Source: Paramacrobiotus richtersi
Taxonomy: Eukaryota; Tardigrada; Eutardigrada; Parachela; Macrobiotidae
Assembly (NCBI GenBank): GCA_034698045.1
Contig: JAQGAU010001146.1
Coordinates: 1 to 21,155 of the forward strand
Direction: 5' to 3'
Length of the DNA: 21,155 bases
The notes beneath the pieces are model-generated. The model worked only from the letters and a program-made list of their open reading frames with translations. It had not been told where the DNA came from and did not search any database. The position numbers and the translations under genes were made by a program. The first letter of the stretch is position 1. Each line of letters begins with the position of its first letter. This document shows, piece after piece, positions 10,201 through 19,115 of the stretch.

Positions 10201-10873
10201 TATACGAAATACATTGTGTTCAAACAATCGCTACCGTACTTGCGACATTTTACTGAATCAAACGGTTTCACTAAGCCGTTGTGTTTCCAGCAGCACCAGA
10301 CGCTTGTCTGCGGAAACGCTATTTGTGTGTTGGGTACAGTTAATTCGTCAAAAGAAGTGGAAGACGCGTTTTTGTTTTTTAATATGTGATTGTGTAATAC
10401 GGAACAGTGTAACAGTACGATATGTACAGCGGAGAAAAATATTAAAGATAGTAGCTTGTCTGCCTACGCAGACTATTGTAGTTACTTTACGCTTTGGACC
10501 AACACCCTTCAGCGACTAGTTTTAGATAGAAAAGTTGTACATTTGGTTGTCGGGAAGGCATATGCAAAGTAAACGTCAGCGTTTAAAATGGTCGACAAAG
10601 AATACAATATTTCGCTTCGATAAAGAGCAATTTCACTTCAGTACTTTTTACCGTAAACCATTGCAGGCGTTGGAGCAGTTCCAGTTTTCGGATCCGCGTC
10701 TAGCTGCCCAGCCCTCATTGTACCGGTGCGACGAGCTCGCGGACCTGGCAGGACAACAAACCGGCCTAGTGAAGCTGGATGCTCGGCGTCTGACTAGGCT
10801 GACGCTGTGGGCGCTGTCAAATTCTGGCGACACAGTACTTCGCAAATCTGCCCGAGGAGGAAGCCTCCAATGA
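7284..10873 (+). CDS. F-box protein with a lineage-specific N-terminal module; three-exon model
   Basis: F-box proteins are substrate adaptors of SCF ubiquitin ligases and bind Skp1. Exon 1 is 7284-7940 (219 codons) and ends at TTG|GTAAGT. Exon 2 starts at 9253 after TGTCTGTTTCCAG, in phase 0. The ATG context (ACAACCATGA) is acceptable. Residues about 21-52 (WRNIVDVVDDHGLVQMGMAVD...ILVDFF) form a compact module I believe recurs in an expanded invertebrate F-box family. The F-box is at about 269-300 (LPPHLLGNIFQFLDSAERVR, then LRRVCTLWDCIL). The rest has no recognised substrate-binding repeats. The 3' end is uncertain. Without further splicing the frame stops at 10119. A strong donor (GTGAGT at 10075) joins in phase 0 to an AG at 10666, giving exon 3 at 10667-10873 and 561 aa in all. 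A competing acceptor at 10290 would end the frame at 10389. I prefer 10667-10873 because that exon is repeated twice downstream with its acceptor AG. Confidence 0.75.
7990..8338. mobile_element. Foldback MITE (343 bp) with TTA target-site duplication, in F-box intron 1
   Basis: CAACCCAACTAGGG at 7993 is matched inversely by CCCTAGTTGGGTTG ending at 8335. The arms stay closely complementary for about 100 bp (AGCATGTTTGGTATCGTTTG and AAAGAGCG inside both), and similarity continues weakly towards the centre. TTA (7990-7992 and 8336-8338) flanks both ends. No protein is encoded, so this is a non-autonomous element. A 3-bp TTA duplication fits PIF/Harbinger (Tourist-like) elements, but the family is inferred from that alone. 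Confidence 0.85.
8336..9252 (+). other. Remainder of F-box intron 1
   Basis: About 900 bp with no supported gene. The minus strand near 8626-8660 has a tRNA-like patch (TGGCTCATGCGG followed by GGGTTCG), but the two boxes are too close together for a tRNA. A short inverted repeat ATCGATC/GATCGAT lies near 9128-9155. The intron ends in a good polypyrimidine tract and CAG at 9252. Confidence 0.5.
10075..10666 (+). other. Proposed last intron of the F-box gene
   Basis: Bounded by TGG|GTGAGT and CCATTGCAG|GCG, phase 0 on both sides. It contains a stronger-looking acceptor (GTGTTTCCAG, 10281-10290) that would instead give a 33-codon terminal exon at 10291-10389. Retaining the intron adds 14 codons before a stop at 10119. 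Only transcript data can choose between these. Confidence 0.4.
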
Positions 10874-11529
10874 CCGGCGTATGCTTGAACTGACCTGGCG
10901 TACTATTTGAAAAATGTTGCAAAAGATCGCGCATCTTTGACAGCGTAGTTTGTAAGAAGATCACATTGATCACGCCCTGTACAGTGGAATGTTTATGGAT
11001 CGTGTGTCATGTGCTAGAAAGCAGTCGCTGTAATTTCGTGCACTGCCTTCTTGCTTCGTTTTTCTTGAGTTGTCGGCTCAGTGACCATAGTAAAGAGCCC
11101 TTTGAAATGGCTGTAATATTTGTTCTTTAATATTATTGTAAGCGATGTAACCGACAATAAGATTAACAACAGAACAACTACCAAATTTGCGCGGTTCATT
11201 CACATTGAAATCTTCGCCGGTCACGTCGTTTACATTATGGTCACGTGTTTCGGAAACAGAACGGCTTACATGATCAGAGGTTCGATTCACAAAACAGGAC
11301 GACGCCTTTCTGTTTATTACAGTACCGCACAGTACTGTGCATATGGGCATGTAGTTAACACCAGCAGAACGCAGTCACACTATTGACATGGCATGAAAAG
11401 AGGGATCTGAGTGGTTATCATGCAGCAAACCGAAAACTTTTGCGCTCCGCAATTAAAGTAACTCAAAGTTCGATGGGCTGCGCTGCGTTGACGTTCATAG
11501 TAGGTCTAATGAAAATCCTGTAATATATT

Positions 11530-12765
11530 TCAATGACATCTGAGGACAAGACCGGAAAAGGAATCCGGTATCTGACGTGTGGAGTCCAGGTCAAAGTGAC
11601 GCCACGGGTCAAACAGCGTTGTGTTAACAGATGCGCATTCCACTGAGACCCAAAACGGAACTGCTTTCTGAGCGCGTTTGGTAGCCCAATCCGCCAGATC
11701 CTTCAATGCACAGCATGAGCAGTCCATATTTTCCGGGCAAAGGTCATTCTGGTACAGATGTATAGCGACACGCTGCACTGCACCGGACATGGTATCCAGA
11801 AAATCCTTCGGTACGGTCGTCAATTTGTTTCTCATTAGAGTGATCTGGGTGACGGAGGTCAGTGTGAACGACGGAGAATTGCGCTCGATCCGCTGGAGAC
11901 CGGGACGCTGGTCTTCTAGCTGAATGGATTTCTAAACACACAAGCCATCAGAGTTGCACGAGCCAAAGCCACAAACCATACGAGCCAGTCGCAAATGAGT
12001 ACTCGTACATCTGGTTCTAGTTTCTCTCGATTTAAGCTATTTATTTGGATTCCCGGTCCTGCCATATTGTCTCTATGTAGTCAAGTCAAGAAGCAAACGT
12101 TCGAACTAGTAAAAGTTCACAGCAAAGTATAGAACATGATCACGTACCAAAGATGTTGCGATCGGTCGTAGTGCACCCCAATCAAATACCGTCAGCATAT
12201 TGTTGTACAGGTTGAGTTTAGCAAGTAGGGGTTCAGCGCCAACACCTCCCATTTCCAAGAAAGCTTCTGATGAAATTTCCTGGATCCCATTACCGCCTAA
12301 ATTCAGCTTTTCCAGCTGCTCAAATCCTTTGAAGCATCTGGACACCAGTTTGCTGATTTTGGATTGGTAAACGGTCAATTCCGTCAGGTGCCCCTTGACG
12401 TTCCTGAGGAGTTCAGTAAATGCCTTAAATTCAATGTCTGCTCCGTTTCTGGTGCGAAATCGAGCGAAAAACGCTTCATGCAAAGATGTCAGGCTGGATG
12501 GGTATGGTCTAACATCAGTCTCAAGCACGTTGCAATAAATTCCATGTCCATCATTAATCTCTGTAGTACATGGTGAACCGAGGATAATTTTTATTACATC
12601 AGTAGGAATTAAAGAAACGTTGAAATTGCCGGGCAGGTCCACGTTGTTGCAGTACACATGGTTGGCGACATAATCGCAGGTCGGATTGGGTAGATGGTGT
12701 TCTGAGCTCGTGCAGGTGTGCAGTTTGAGAAACAGAACCGCAGATAAGACTGGTAAAAGATACAT
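11530..12765 (-). CDS. Secreted leucine-rich-repeat protein, copy 1
   Basis: Two exons, 12765-12148 and 11931-11530, joined in phase 0 (TTG|GTACGT ... TGTTTAG|AAA), give 339 aa. The ATG at 12765 is chosen over the in-frame ATG at 12831 because copies 2 and 3 start at the equivalent Met, and the upstream extension is not conserved as protein. Residues 1-21 form a signal peptide (MYLLPVLSAVLFLKLHTCTS). A Cys-containing N-cap follows (Cys30, Cys39). LRR cores appear at about 151-166 (LEKLNLGGNGIQEI), about 181-194 (LAKLNLYNNMLTVF) and in exon 2 (ITLMRNKLTTVP). An LRRCT-like cap follows (NDLCPENMDCSCCALKDLADW), with further Cys near the end. There is no transmembrane segment after it, so the protein should be secreted. 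Ligand and role are unknown. It is convergent with the F-box gene. Confidence 0.85.
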
Positions 12766-12889
12766 GTTACCGGTATGGTGATGAACAGCGCAGTAGATTT
12801 GTGAAAAGAAATTCCACGGCTGGGTTTTCATGCGCTACTGCCTACTGGGCTTTCTAAACAGTAGACACAAACTCACCAGCACCGCTTTT

Positions 12890-12895
12890 TAAATA
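12890..12895 (-). promoter_or_regulatory. TATA-like element upstream of LRR1
   Basis: TATTTA on the minus strand, about 125 bp before the ATG, followed by AAAAGCGGTGCTGG. The same TATTTA, then a short spacer and AGCG, lies at the matching place in all three LRR copies, which supports a core-promoter role. Confidence 0.5.
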
Positions 12896-12916
12896 CGGCT
12901 GCCATGTGCCACCTGG

Positions 12917-13150
12917 TCTAGCAGTAGATTTCACAGAATCGAGTTAGTACTTCTCAGATTTTGATCTGTAGATAAATTATGTCTAAATAATCGAACTCGT
13001 TAACGCCATCTGCAGTCACGATCTAGCAATAACAAGACTTTGTCTACGCACCCAGGCACTGCATACTGGGACCGTCGAACCCTTAAGAAAATTTAACCAA
13101 AAATGTGGCCAAAGTCCTTCTTTTTATTTGATAAACAACAAGGCCGAGTT
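12917..13150 (-). promoter_or_regulatory. Conserved upstream block of LRR1
   Basis: Shared with 16655-16960 and 20335-20650. Recognisable pieces include AATCGAACTCGTTAACGCCA, CGATCTAGCAATAACAA and TGGGACCG (plus-strand reading). It lies directly upstream of the TATA-like element. It may be a promoter or simply part of the duplicated segment. Confidence 0.5.
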
Positions 13151-13250
13151 GTTTGTCCGACTTTAGCACGGCTTTGCGGACGGCTTGAGGGAAAAATATC
13201 TCATCGATCAAGAGAAAATTTCACTTGCGATTTATCGGAAACCGTTGCAG

Positions 13251-13453
13251 GCATTGGAGCGGGTCCAATTTTCGGATCAGCGTCTAGCTGCCCAGGCCGC
13301 ACTGTACTCATGGGCTCGCGGACCTGGCAGGACAACAAACTTGCCTAGTGAAGCTGGATGCTCGGCGTCTGACTAGGCTGACGTTGTGGGTGCTGTCCAG
13401 TTCTCGCCAAACAGTACTTCGCAAATCTGCCCGAATTGGGGGGCCTCCAATGA
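13251..13453 (+). pseudogene. Relic of the F-box 3' exon, copy 2
   Basis: Closely matches 10667-10873, including the preceding TTGCAG. The sequence reads ALERVQFSDQRLAAQAALYS, then shifts frame where it is 5 nt shorter than unit 1 near 13310. The original frame resumes as KLDARRLTRLTLWVLSSS and ends at a TGA matching that of unit 1. No upstream F-box exons precede it, so it should be non-functional. Confidence 0.6.
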
Positions 13454-13911
13454 CCAGCGAACGCTTAAAAAAGACAACAATTGATCTGGTGTACTATTTG
13501 AAAAACGGTGCATTTCTGACAGCATGTTTGTAAGGAAATCGCCTTGGTCACGCCATGTACAGTGGCTTGTGTATGGATCATAGCCCTGTACTGGAAAACC
13601 GTCACTTGTAATGCTGTTCACTGTTTCTCCTGATTAATTTACTACTTTTTTCTTCAGTTGTCGGTCCAGTGACTGGAGTAGACAGCCTTTGAAATGGTTG
13701 TTAACACGTTAATGTGAGCGATGTAACCGATCATAAATAGCAGAGCAACAAGCAAATTTCCGTGGTTCAGTGAAATCTTTGCCGGTCACGTCGCTGACGT
13801 TAGGGCCATGTGCTTCGAGAACCGAACTTCTTTATATGATCACGGGTTTGGATCAGAAAATAGCACGACACGTTTCAATGTATTTTGAAACGGTACTACT
13901 CCATATGGGCC

Positions 13912-15283
13912 GAAGGGCGCAGAAGTCTCGGTGACGCCTGTTCCGTATGCGTAATATCAGGCATGCATCTTTACTGTACTTACGTTCAGAGGTTCATGCA
14001 CAAAATTAGCTAAATTGCAGACATTCTGACGAACAAAATAGTAGTCTAGCTTTATTATGGTAACAACTTACTGTTAGCTCGTTCTCCTGGTTAAAAACAT
14101 AATTAAGCGAGGCGCTGGCAAGATATGTATTTTCGTGGATGTAAATTGTTAAATTAGTCACGAGAAAACTACGCCAAGGAAGTCGTCTGGTACAACTCGT
14201 TTATACCTAGCTACAGCAAGACTTGTACACAGCATCAAATTGCCTTTACAACAGGGTTAAAGCCGAGACGGAAGTCTGCCAGTCTAAGGAGTAATTATGG
14301 TGTAACTTCATTTTGCCAAAAAAATGAGCCGCACCCAGGACAACAGACCGAAACGGCACCATCCAGCATCCAGGGAGCAGATGGTTTTGTTCGCGGACTT
14401 GCACTGTATAACAGTATACAGTATCGAGCATCGCAGTCAGCCCACTTTATTATGCGAATAGTAGAGCTTGACAGCAGAAATGAATAATCGAGTGATGTTG
14501 TTTGTGTGCATTACGTTTTAGAACACCAAGCGATAATGGAATTCCAAAGCGGTCTGTCTACATAGAGTGGCATACAGCCACTGAACTGGGTGGTGAAACG
14601 GTTTGAACATGCCTCTGTACAAACAGCTCTTCAGTTCCTGTCCTATTTTAATTGTCGTCCATTTTCGATTTTCCCGGGTCGCGGGAAGCTGGAAACCGAC
14701 AAGCGAGAGGACACTGAAGAAATTAGAACATGTGCAAAACAAAAGTACCACGTAGAAGAATGCCGCGGAAAGCAGGAAGAATACGTTAAATATACCCGAA
14801 GCCCATAGACGAAAAAGGATACAAACGGAATAAAGGAAACACGGGAGAATTCGTGCGCAGAATACCATAAGCATACAGGAAAGTACCCGAGAAGGGAAGC
14901 GGAATACAGGGAGAAAACGGGCAGACTATAGCGTTATATTGCTTCGGAAAATGCGTCAAAAAGCTGCGGTGTGCGGCCAGCTAGTCTCATGCACAGATAT
15001 TCCGAGCGCGGAAGGCAACAGGAACTGTCAGTGAAGTCAGTTAGTTCTGTATTTATGTGTTATGTACCAAATCTGAACGCTTTGCATATGATTTCAGTTC
15101 CGACTCAGTCACTCACTGGATGCCTTTGCTGAGTATGTTCGCCCTTGGAGTAATAGAATCCTGTATTACAAAGAAACAAAGACTTCTAGATCTGGTTATA
15201 ATTCAGACGACGCAATGTAATCAAACAAAAAGAATATTCAATACACCACTGATATGGAATAAAAAGGTAAGAATTTAAAAGCT
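13912..15283. other. About 1.37 kb of unit-2-specific inserted DNA
   Basis: Units 1 and 3 pass directly from a CATATGGGC/GGCTGGGC motif to the GCTCCGC/GCGCTC motif before LRR exon 2, whereas unit 2 is split here. I found no terminal inverted repeats, no target duplication and no credible gene. A purine-rich plus-strand tract spans about 14690-14930. The hydrophobic open frame on the other strand (14518-14874) is probably only its shadow. Confidence 0.5.
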
Positions 15284-15396
15284 AGCAAGAATCATTCAAC
15301 AGACAGAAAACATTTGCGCTCCGCTCCGGAAGGAAATGAAGTTCGCTTGAGTACCGCTGCGTTGACGTGAATCGTACGAAAACCTTGTGATTCACT

Positions 15397-16506
15397 TCAA
15401 GGACAACTGTGCACCAGACCAGAAAACGACTCCGGTATATTCCCTAAAAGTTGCAAATGCAGGCTTACATGTAGCGTTCCGTTAACAAGTCCGCACTGTA
15501 GGGGGACCCAAAACGGAAGTGCGTCGTGAGCGCGCCTGGTGACCCACTCCGCCAGATCCTTCAATGCACAGCATGAGCAGTCCGGATTTGCCGGGCAAAC
15601 GTTATTCTGGTGCAGCTGCATACTGAAACTCCGTGATGCACTGGGAATTGTATCCAAAACTTCCTTCGGTACGGTCATCAGTTTGTTCCTCACTAGAGTG
15701 ATCTCTTCGACGGAGGACAGTGCGAATAACGGGGAATTGCGTACGATCAGCTGCAGACCAGGACGCTGTTCTTGTAGCTTAATCAGTTTCTAAATAAGCA
15801 AACCATAATATCATTTTTTCTCACTTGCCTCGATTTAAAATGATTGAGAGGACTGCCAGAATGATATGGCATGAAACATGATTATGCTTACCAAAGATGC
15901 TGCGATCGGCCGTAGCGCACCCCAGTCAAATAAGGTCAGCGTGTTGTTGTGCAGGTCCAGTTGAACAAGCGGAAGAGCAGCGCCAACATCTCCCATTTCA
16001 AAGAAAGATTCTGACGAAATTTCCTGGATCCCGTTACCGTGTAAATCAAGTATTTGCAGCTCCTTGAATCCTTTGAAGCATCTGGACTCCAGTTTTCTGA
16101 TTTTGGATTCGACAATGCCTAATTCTGTCAGGTGCCCCTTGACGTTGCCGAGGAGTTCAGTGAAAACCTTCAATTCAATGTCACCTCCCTGTCTTGTGCG
16201 GAATCGCTCGAAGAATGCCGTCTTCAGGGATGTAAGGCTGGATGGGTACGGGCTGGAATCATTCTCAAGTACGTTGCAATAGATTCCACCATTCTTTGCA
16301 GTAACTTTATATAACTGAACGAGAAAAATTCGTGTCACATCAGTAGGAATTAAAGAAACGTTGAAACTGCCGGGCAGATCCACGTTATTGCAGTACACCT
16401 GGTTGGCGACATAATTGCAGGTCGGATTGGGTAGATTTTGTTCTGAGCTCGTGCAGGTGTGCAGTTTCAGAAACAGGATCGCAGAAAAGACTGGTAAATG
16501 ATACAT
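15397..16506 (-). CDS. Secreted leucine-rich-repeat protein, copy 2
   Basis: Exons 16506-15892 and 15789-15397, phase 0, same intron position as copy 1 (TTG|GTAAGC ... TATTTAG|AAA); 335 aa, no stop. Signal peptide MYHLPVFSAILFLKLHTCTS, then the N-cap NPTCNYVANQVYC. LRR cores are LQILDLHGNGIQEI and LVQLDLHNNTLTLF, followed in exon 2 by ITLVRNKLMTVP. The C-cap NNVCPANPDCSCCALKDLAEW has the same cysteine pattern as copy 1. It ends soon after with no membrane anchor. Differences from copy 1 lie mostly in the region after the N-cap (residues about 60-75) and in the tail, while the cap cysteines and LRR scaffold are kept. This suggests both copies are functional. Confidence 0.85.
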
Positions 16507-16621
16507 GATTTTTACCGGTATGCTAAGGGACAGTGCAGTCGTCTGTGAACAGATACTATGCGCCTGCGTATTTCATGCGGTTGTTCTGAATGATAGACAC
16601 AAACCAAACAGCAGCGCTGCC

Positions 16622-16627
16622 TAAATA
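16622..16627 (-). promoter_or_regulatory. TATA-like element upstream of LRR2
   Basis: TATTTA on the minus strand followed by GGCAGCGCTGCTG, equivalent to the element at 12890-12895, about 115 bp before the start codon. A short upstream ORF starting MKYAGA lies between it and the start codon. Confidence 0.5.
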
Positions 16628-16654
16628 CAGCTAGTACATGGCACCTGCTCCGGC

Positions 16655-16960
16655 CCTGGATTTCCCGGAATCAAGTTAGTACTTCAGATTTTGTTCTGTA
16701 TATAGCGTAGATATGTCTGAATAATCGAACTCACTAACGCCATCTGCATTTACGATCTAACAATAACAAAACTTTGTTAACCCACACCGGTACGGCATGC
16801 TGGGACCGTGGTAATTAAGCAAATTTAGTCGGAAATGCAGGCGAAGTCCATATTATGCATATACAACAGAGAACATGGCTGTTTCGGCGAAACAGCGGAG
16901 TTGTTTGTCCGATTTTAACATTGTGTTACATCTTGATTAGCGGACTTGTTACCTTAATCT
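16655..16960 (-). promoter_or_regulatory. Conserved upstream block of LRR2 with a perfect hairpin
   Basis: Homologous to 12917-13150 and 20335-20650. It contains GCTGTTTCG (16878-16886), one base, then CGAAACAGC (16888-16896), a perfect 9-bp inverted repeat. Unit 3 has the same hairpin with one mismatch (20556-20574). Function unknown. Confidence 0.45.
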
Positions 16961-17493
16961 ATAACTACAATCAGGCAAACAAGACGCGTTCTTGTTTCTG
17001 ACATTTTATATCTTGCGGTTACTTCCGTCGCACATGGATAACTTGCTCCCATTAATAGAGGCGGAGTCACGTGTTCGTTAGAGAAGCATATGCACTGTAC
17101 AATGTTTGTTCAGTTGTTCCTCCCACATTGTAGAACAGACTTTGATTGCCCGTTGGTTCATGTCTGCTCGGTTAATAAATTAAATTAAACTAAACTAAAT
17201 GTACATTCAAATTAAATCGCCATGAGCGCTGATTATACAGAACGTGGATGGGCTGAATTATGGCACTCTTTACTACCATGCTAAACAAAACGCAAAAAAG
17301 CCTTTTGAATGTGAAATATTCTTTTATCGGCTTTCTCTCCTCACAGCAGCCAAATCTGATTTGTTATTTTTGTAATAATGTATAATTAAGTACTTGATTA
17401 AAATGCAACAAATTGGTATGCTGAATGCTGAAAACGGTAATTACATACTGCAGCAAAAGCGTGTTGATACAGTGTATGCTTTTTTTAACTACG
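16961..17493. other. Intergenic DNA, no gene seen
   Basis: Homology to unit 3 continues to about 17040 (GCGGACTTGTTACC, ACAATCAGGCAAA). After that the sequence is unique in the window. A short A-rich tract of TAAAT/TAAAC steps lies at about 17171-17200. I recognise nothing else. Confidence 0.4.
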
Positions 17494-17758
17494 CCCGTAA
17501 AGGGCCGACACATTTGCACGGAATCGGAATGCATTCCTCGGAGCGGAATGCAAATTTACCGAATCGTTGGCGGAACATAAATATCGGAACCGGAATATTT
17601 AGTAGGATGTTTTATGTGTTTGTATGTTTTAGTAACCATTACTGCGATACATTTAACATCGCCAGCGACACAGTGTGCATATAGCCTGCTGTGATCATTC
17701 CAATTCCAGAAATGTACTCCGTATTCCGATTCCGTGCAAATGGGTAGGCCCCCGTAAA
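17494..17758. mobile_element. hAT-like MITE (about 249 bp) with 8-bp target-site duplication
   Basis: CCCGTAAA at 17494-17501 is repeated at 17751-17758. Between them the left end GGGCCGACACATTTGCACGG is matched inversely by the right end CCGTGCAAATGGGTAGGCC, and the match extends to CGGAATCGGAAT. The exact boundary is ambiguous by one base because of the C/G run. An 8-bp duplication and short terminal repeats fit the hAT superfamily. No transposase is encoded. The open frame over it (17394-17684) is spurious. Confidence 0.8.
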
Positions 17759-17801
17759 GATGTCTGCCGATATGATATTTACAGTCACGTCAAGATAACT
17801 G

Positions 17802-18082
17802 TTGATGATGATTTTACACTTCCGGAATGTTACATCGTGGATTGATCCAGGTGCCGCAGTGCTACCCGAAACTACAACGCGAAAGGGTTACGCGTTAAAA
17901 TGGCTTGATACGGCATGTTCTTTACAAAAGGCCCCTTCATCCGATCCATCACCAAAGTCGTCAACAGAATCGCACTTCCCTGACAGCGAAATGCACCGGC
18001 TGTTGTTGCAGAGGAATTCTCCTGGCTCACACATCGCATCGGCTGCATTTGAAGTTTTCATCCGTAATTGTCAAGGCCTTTG
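17802..18082 (+). other. Open segment ending at a strong splice donor; possible orphan exon
   Basis: An open frame of about 94 codons runs into CTTTGCT|GTAAGTATC, a near-consensus donor at 18083. The peptide (for example EMHRLLLQRNSPGSHIASAA) matches no family I know. No partner exon was identified. It could be part of a decayed gene or chance. Confidence 0.25.
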
Positions 18083-18268
18083 CTGTAAGTATCATGGTGT
18101 TATACAAGCCTGATGTTTGCTTCATGTGAACGGTTCTGGATAGTGTTTATCGACGTTCTGGCTATTAAACCCTAGGTATGGCCCATGGGAGGCTGTTGTG
18201 GGTTCGCCAGTACTTGTGTTAATACGCAGAATTTCTCCTTAAATACGGTTTAACGGAAACCGTTGCAG

Positions 18269-18465
18269 GCACTGGAGCATTTCGAGATTCCGATCCGCGT
18301 CTACCTGCCCAGCCCACACTGTGCCGAGAGGCAAAAGCGAAAACTTTGCTAGCGAAGTTGGATGGACGGTATCTGACTCGTCTGACGCTGTGGACGCTGT
18401 CCAACTCTGACAAAACAGTACTTCGGAAATCTGGCCGACGATGGGGGCTTCCAAATCTCCGATGA
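18269..18465 (+). pseudogene. Relic of the F-box 3' exon, copy 3
   Basis: Begins after ACCGTTGCAG like the other copies. The start reads ALEHFE in the original frame, then a 1-nt loss shifts it. The end reads LAKLDGRYLTRLTLWTLSNS in the expected frame. It is more diverged than copy 2 and has no intact upstream exons. Confidence 0.55.
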
Positions 18466-19115
18466 CAAGTGAATGCTTAGAAATACAAGGAATAATTATC
18501 TCGTTTACGATTTGAAACATGTTGCAAAAGACTGTGCATTTCTGGCAGCGCCGCAGCGAAGATTGTAAGAAGATCATATCGATCACGTTGTACAAGGTGT
18601 TGCTTATGGATCATATTCGTATGCTGGAAAACAGTCACTTGTAATTCTGTGAACTGTTCTTTGGACTTCTTCCTGATTATTGCCTGTCTACTTTTTTCTT
18701 TTGTTATAGGCTCAGTGACTTGAATAGACAGCCAGTTAAAATGGTTGTAGTAACGGTTTTTAACATGTCACTGTGAGCGATGTGATCGACCATATTAATA
18801 TTTAGCAGAACAACAAGTAAATTTCCGTGGTTCAATGAAATCTTCGCCGGTCACGTCGCTTACATACATTATGGGCGCTCACTTCGAGAACGGATCTGCT
18901 GTACGACGCTTCTCAATTTAGTTTAAAGCAGTACTATTCGGCTGGGCATGTCATTAACCTAAGTAGAACACAGCATTGGTATGAAACGAAAAAAGCACAA
19001 AATCATAATGCGAAATCATTCAACATTGAGAAGACATTTGCGCTCTTGCAGACTAAGACTTGCAGTAAATGAAGTTCACTGAGTCTCGCTGACGTTCCAT
19101 AGCGGCTCTAGTGTT

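Larger units (their letters stand above)
10617..13190. repeat. Segmental duplication unit 1 (F-box 3' exon + LRR1)
   Basis: Contains, in order, the F-box 3' block (plus), a conserved intergenic stretch (about 10880-11330, including GCCGGTCACGTCG near 11218), LRR1 (minus) and its upstream region to about 13190. The same order recurs in units 2 and 3 with diverged but plainly alignable sequence. Edges are approximate. Confidence 0.75.
13191..18238. repeat. Segmental duplication unit 2 (F-box 3' relic + LRR2), with inserted DNA
   Basis: Same order as unit 1: F-box 3' relic (13251-13453), conserved intergenic stretch to about 13912, LRR2 and its upstream block. It is longer because about 1.37 kb is inserted between 13912 and 15283, and because the stretch after about 17040, including a hAT-like MITE, has no match in unit 1. 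The outer edge towards unit 3 is approximate. Confidence 0.65.

Noticed and set aside
12766-12831. Upstream in-frame ATG giving a 22-residue extension of LRR1
   Set aside because: The extension is not conserved in copies 2 and 3, where the equivalent leader hits a stop or is out of frame, and it would bury the signal peptide.
14518-14874. 118-codon hydrophobic open frame on the minus strand
   Set aside because: It is the complement of a purine-rich tract, which automatically yields Phe/Leu/Cys-rich translation. It has no family motif and lies in unit-2-specific DNA.
17394-17684. 96-codon open frame
   Set aside because: Runs across the left end and interior of the hAT-like MITE, with no motif.
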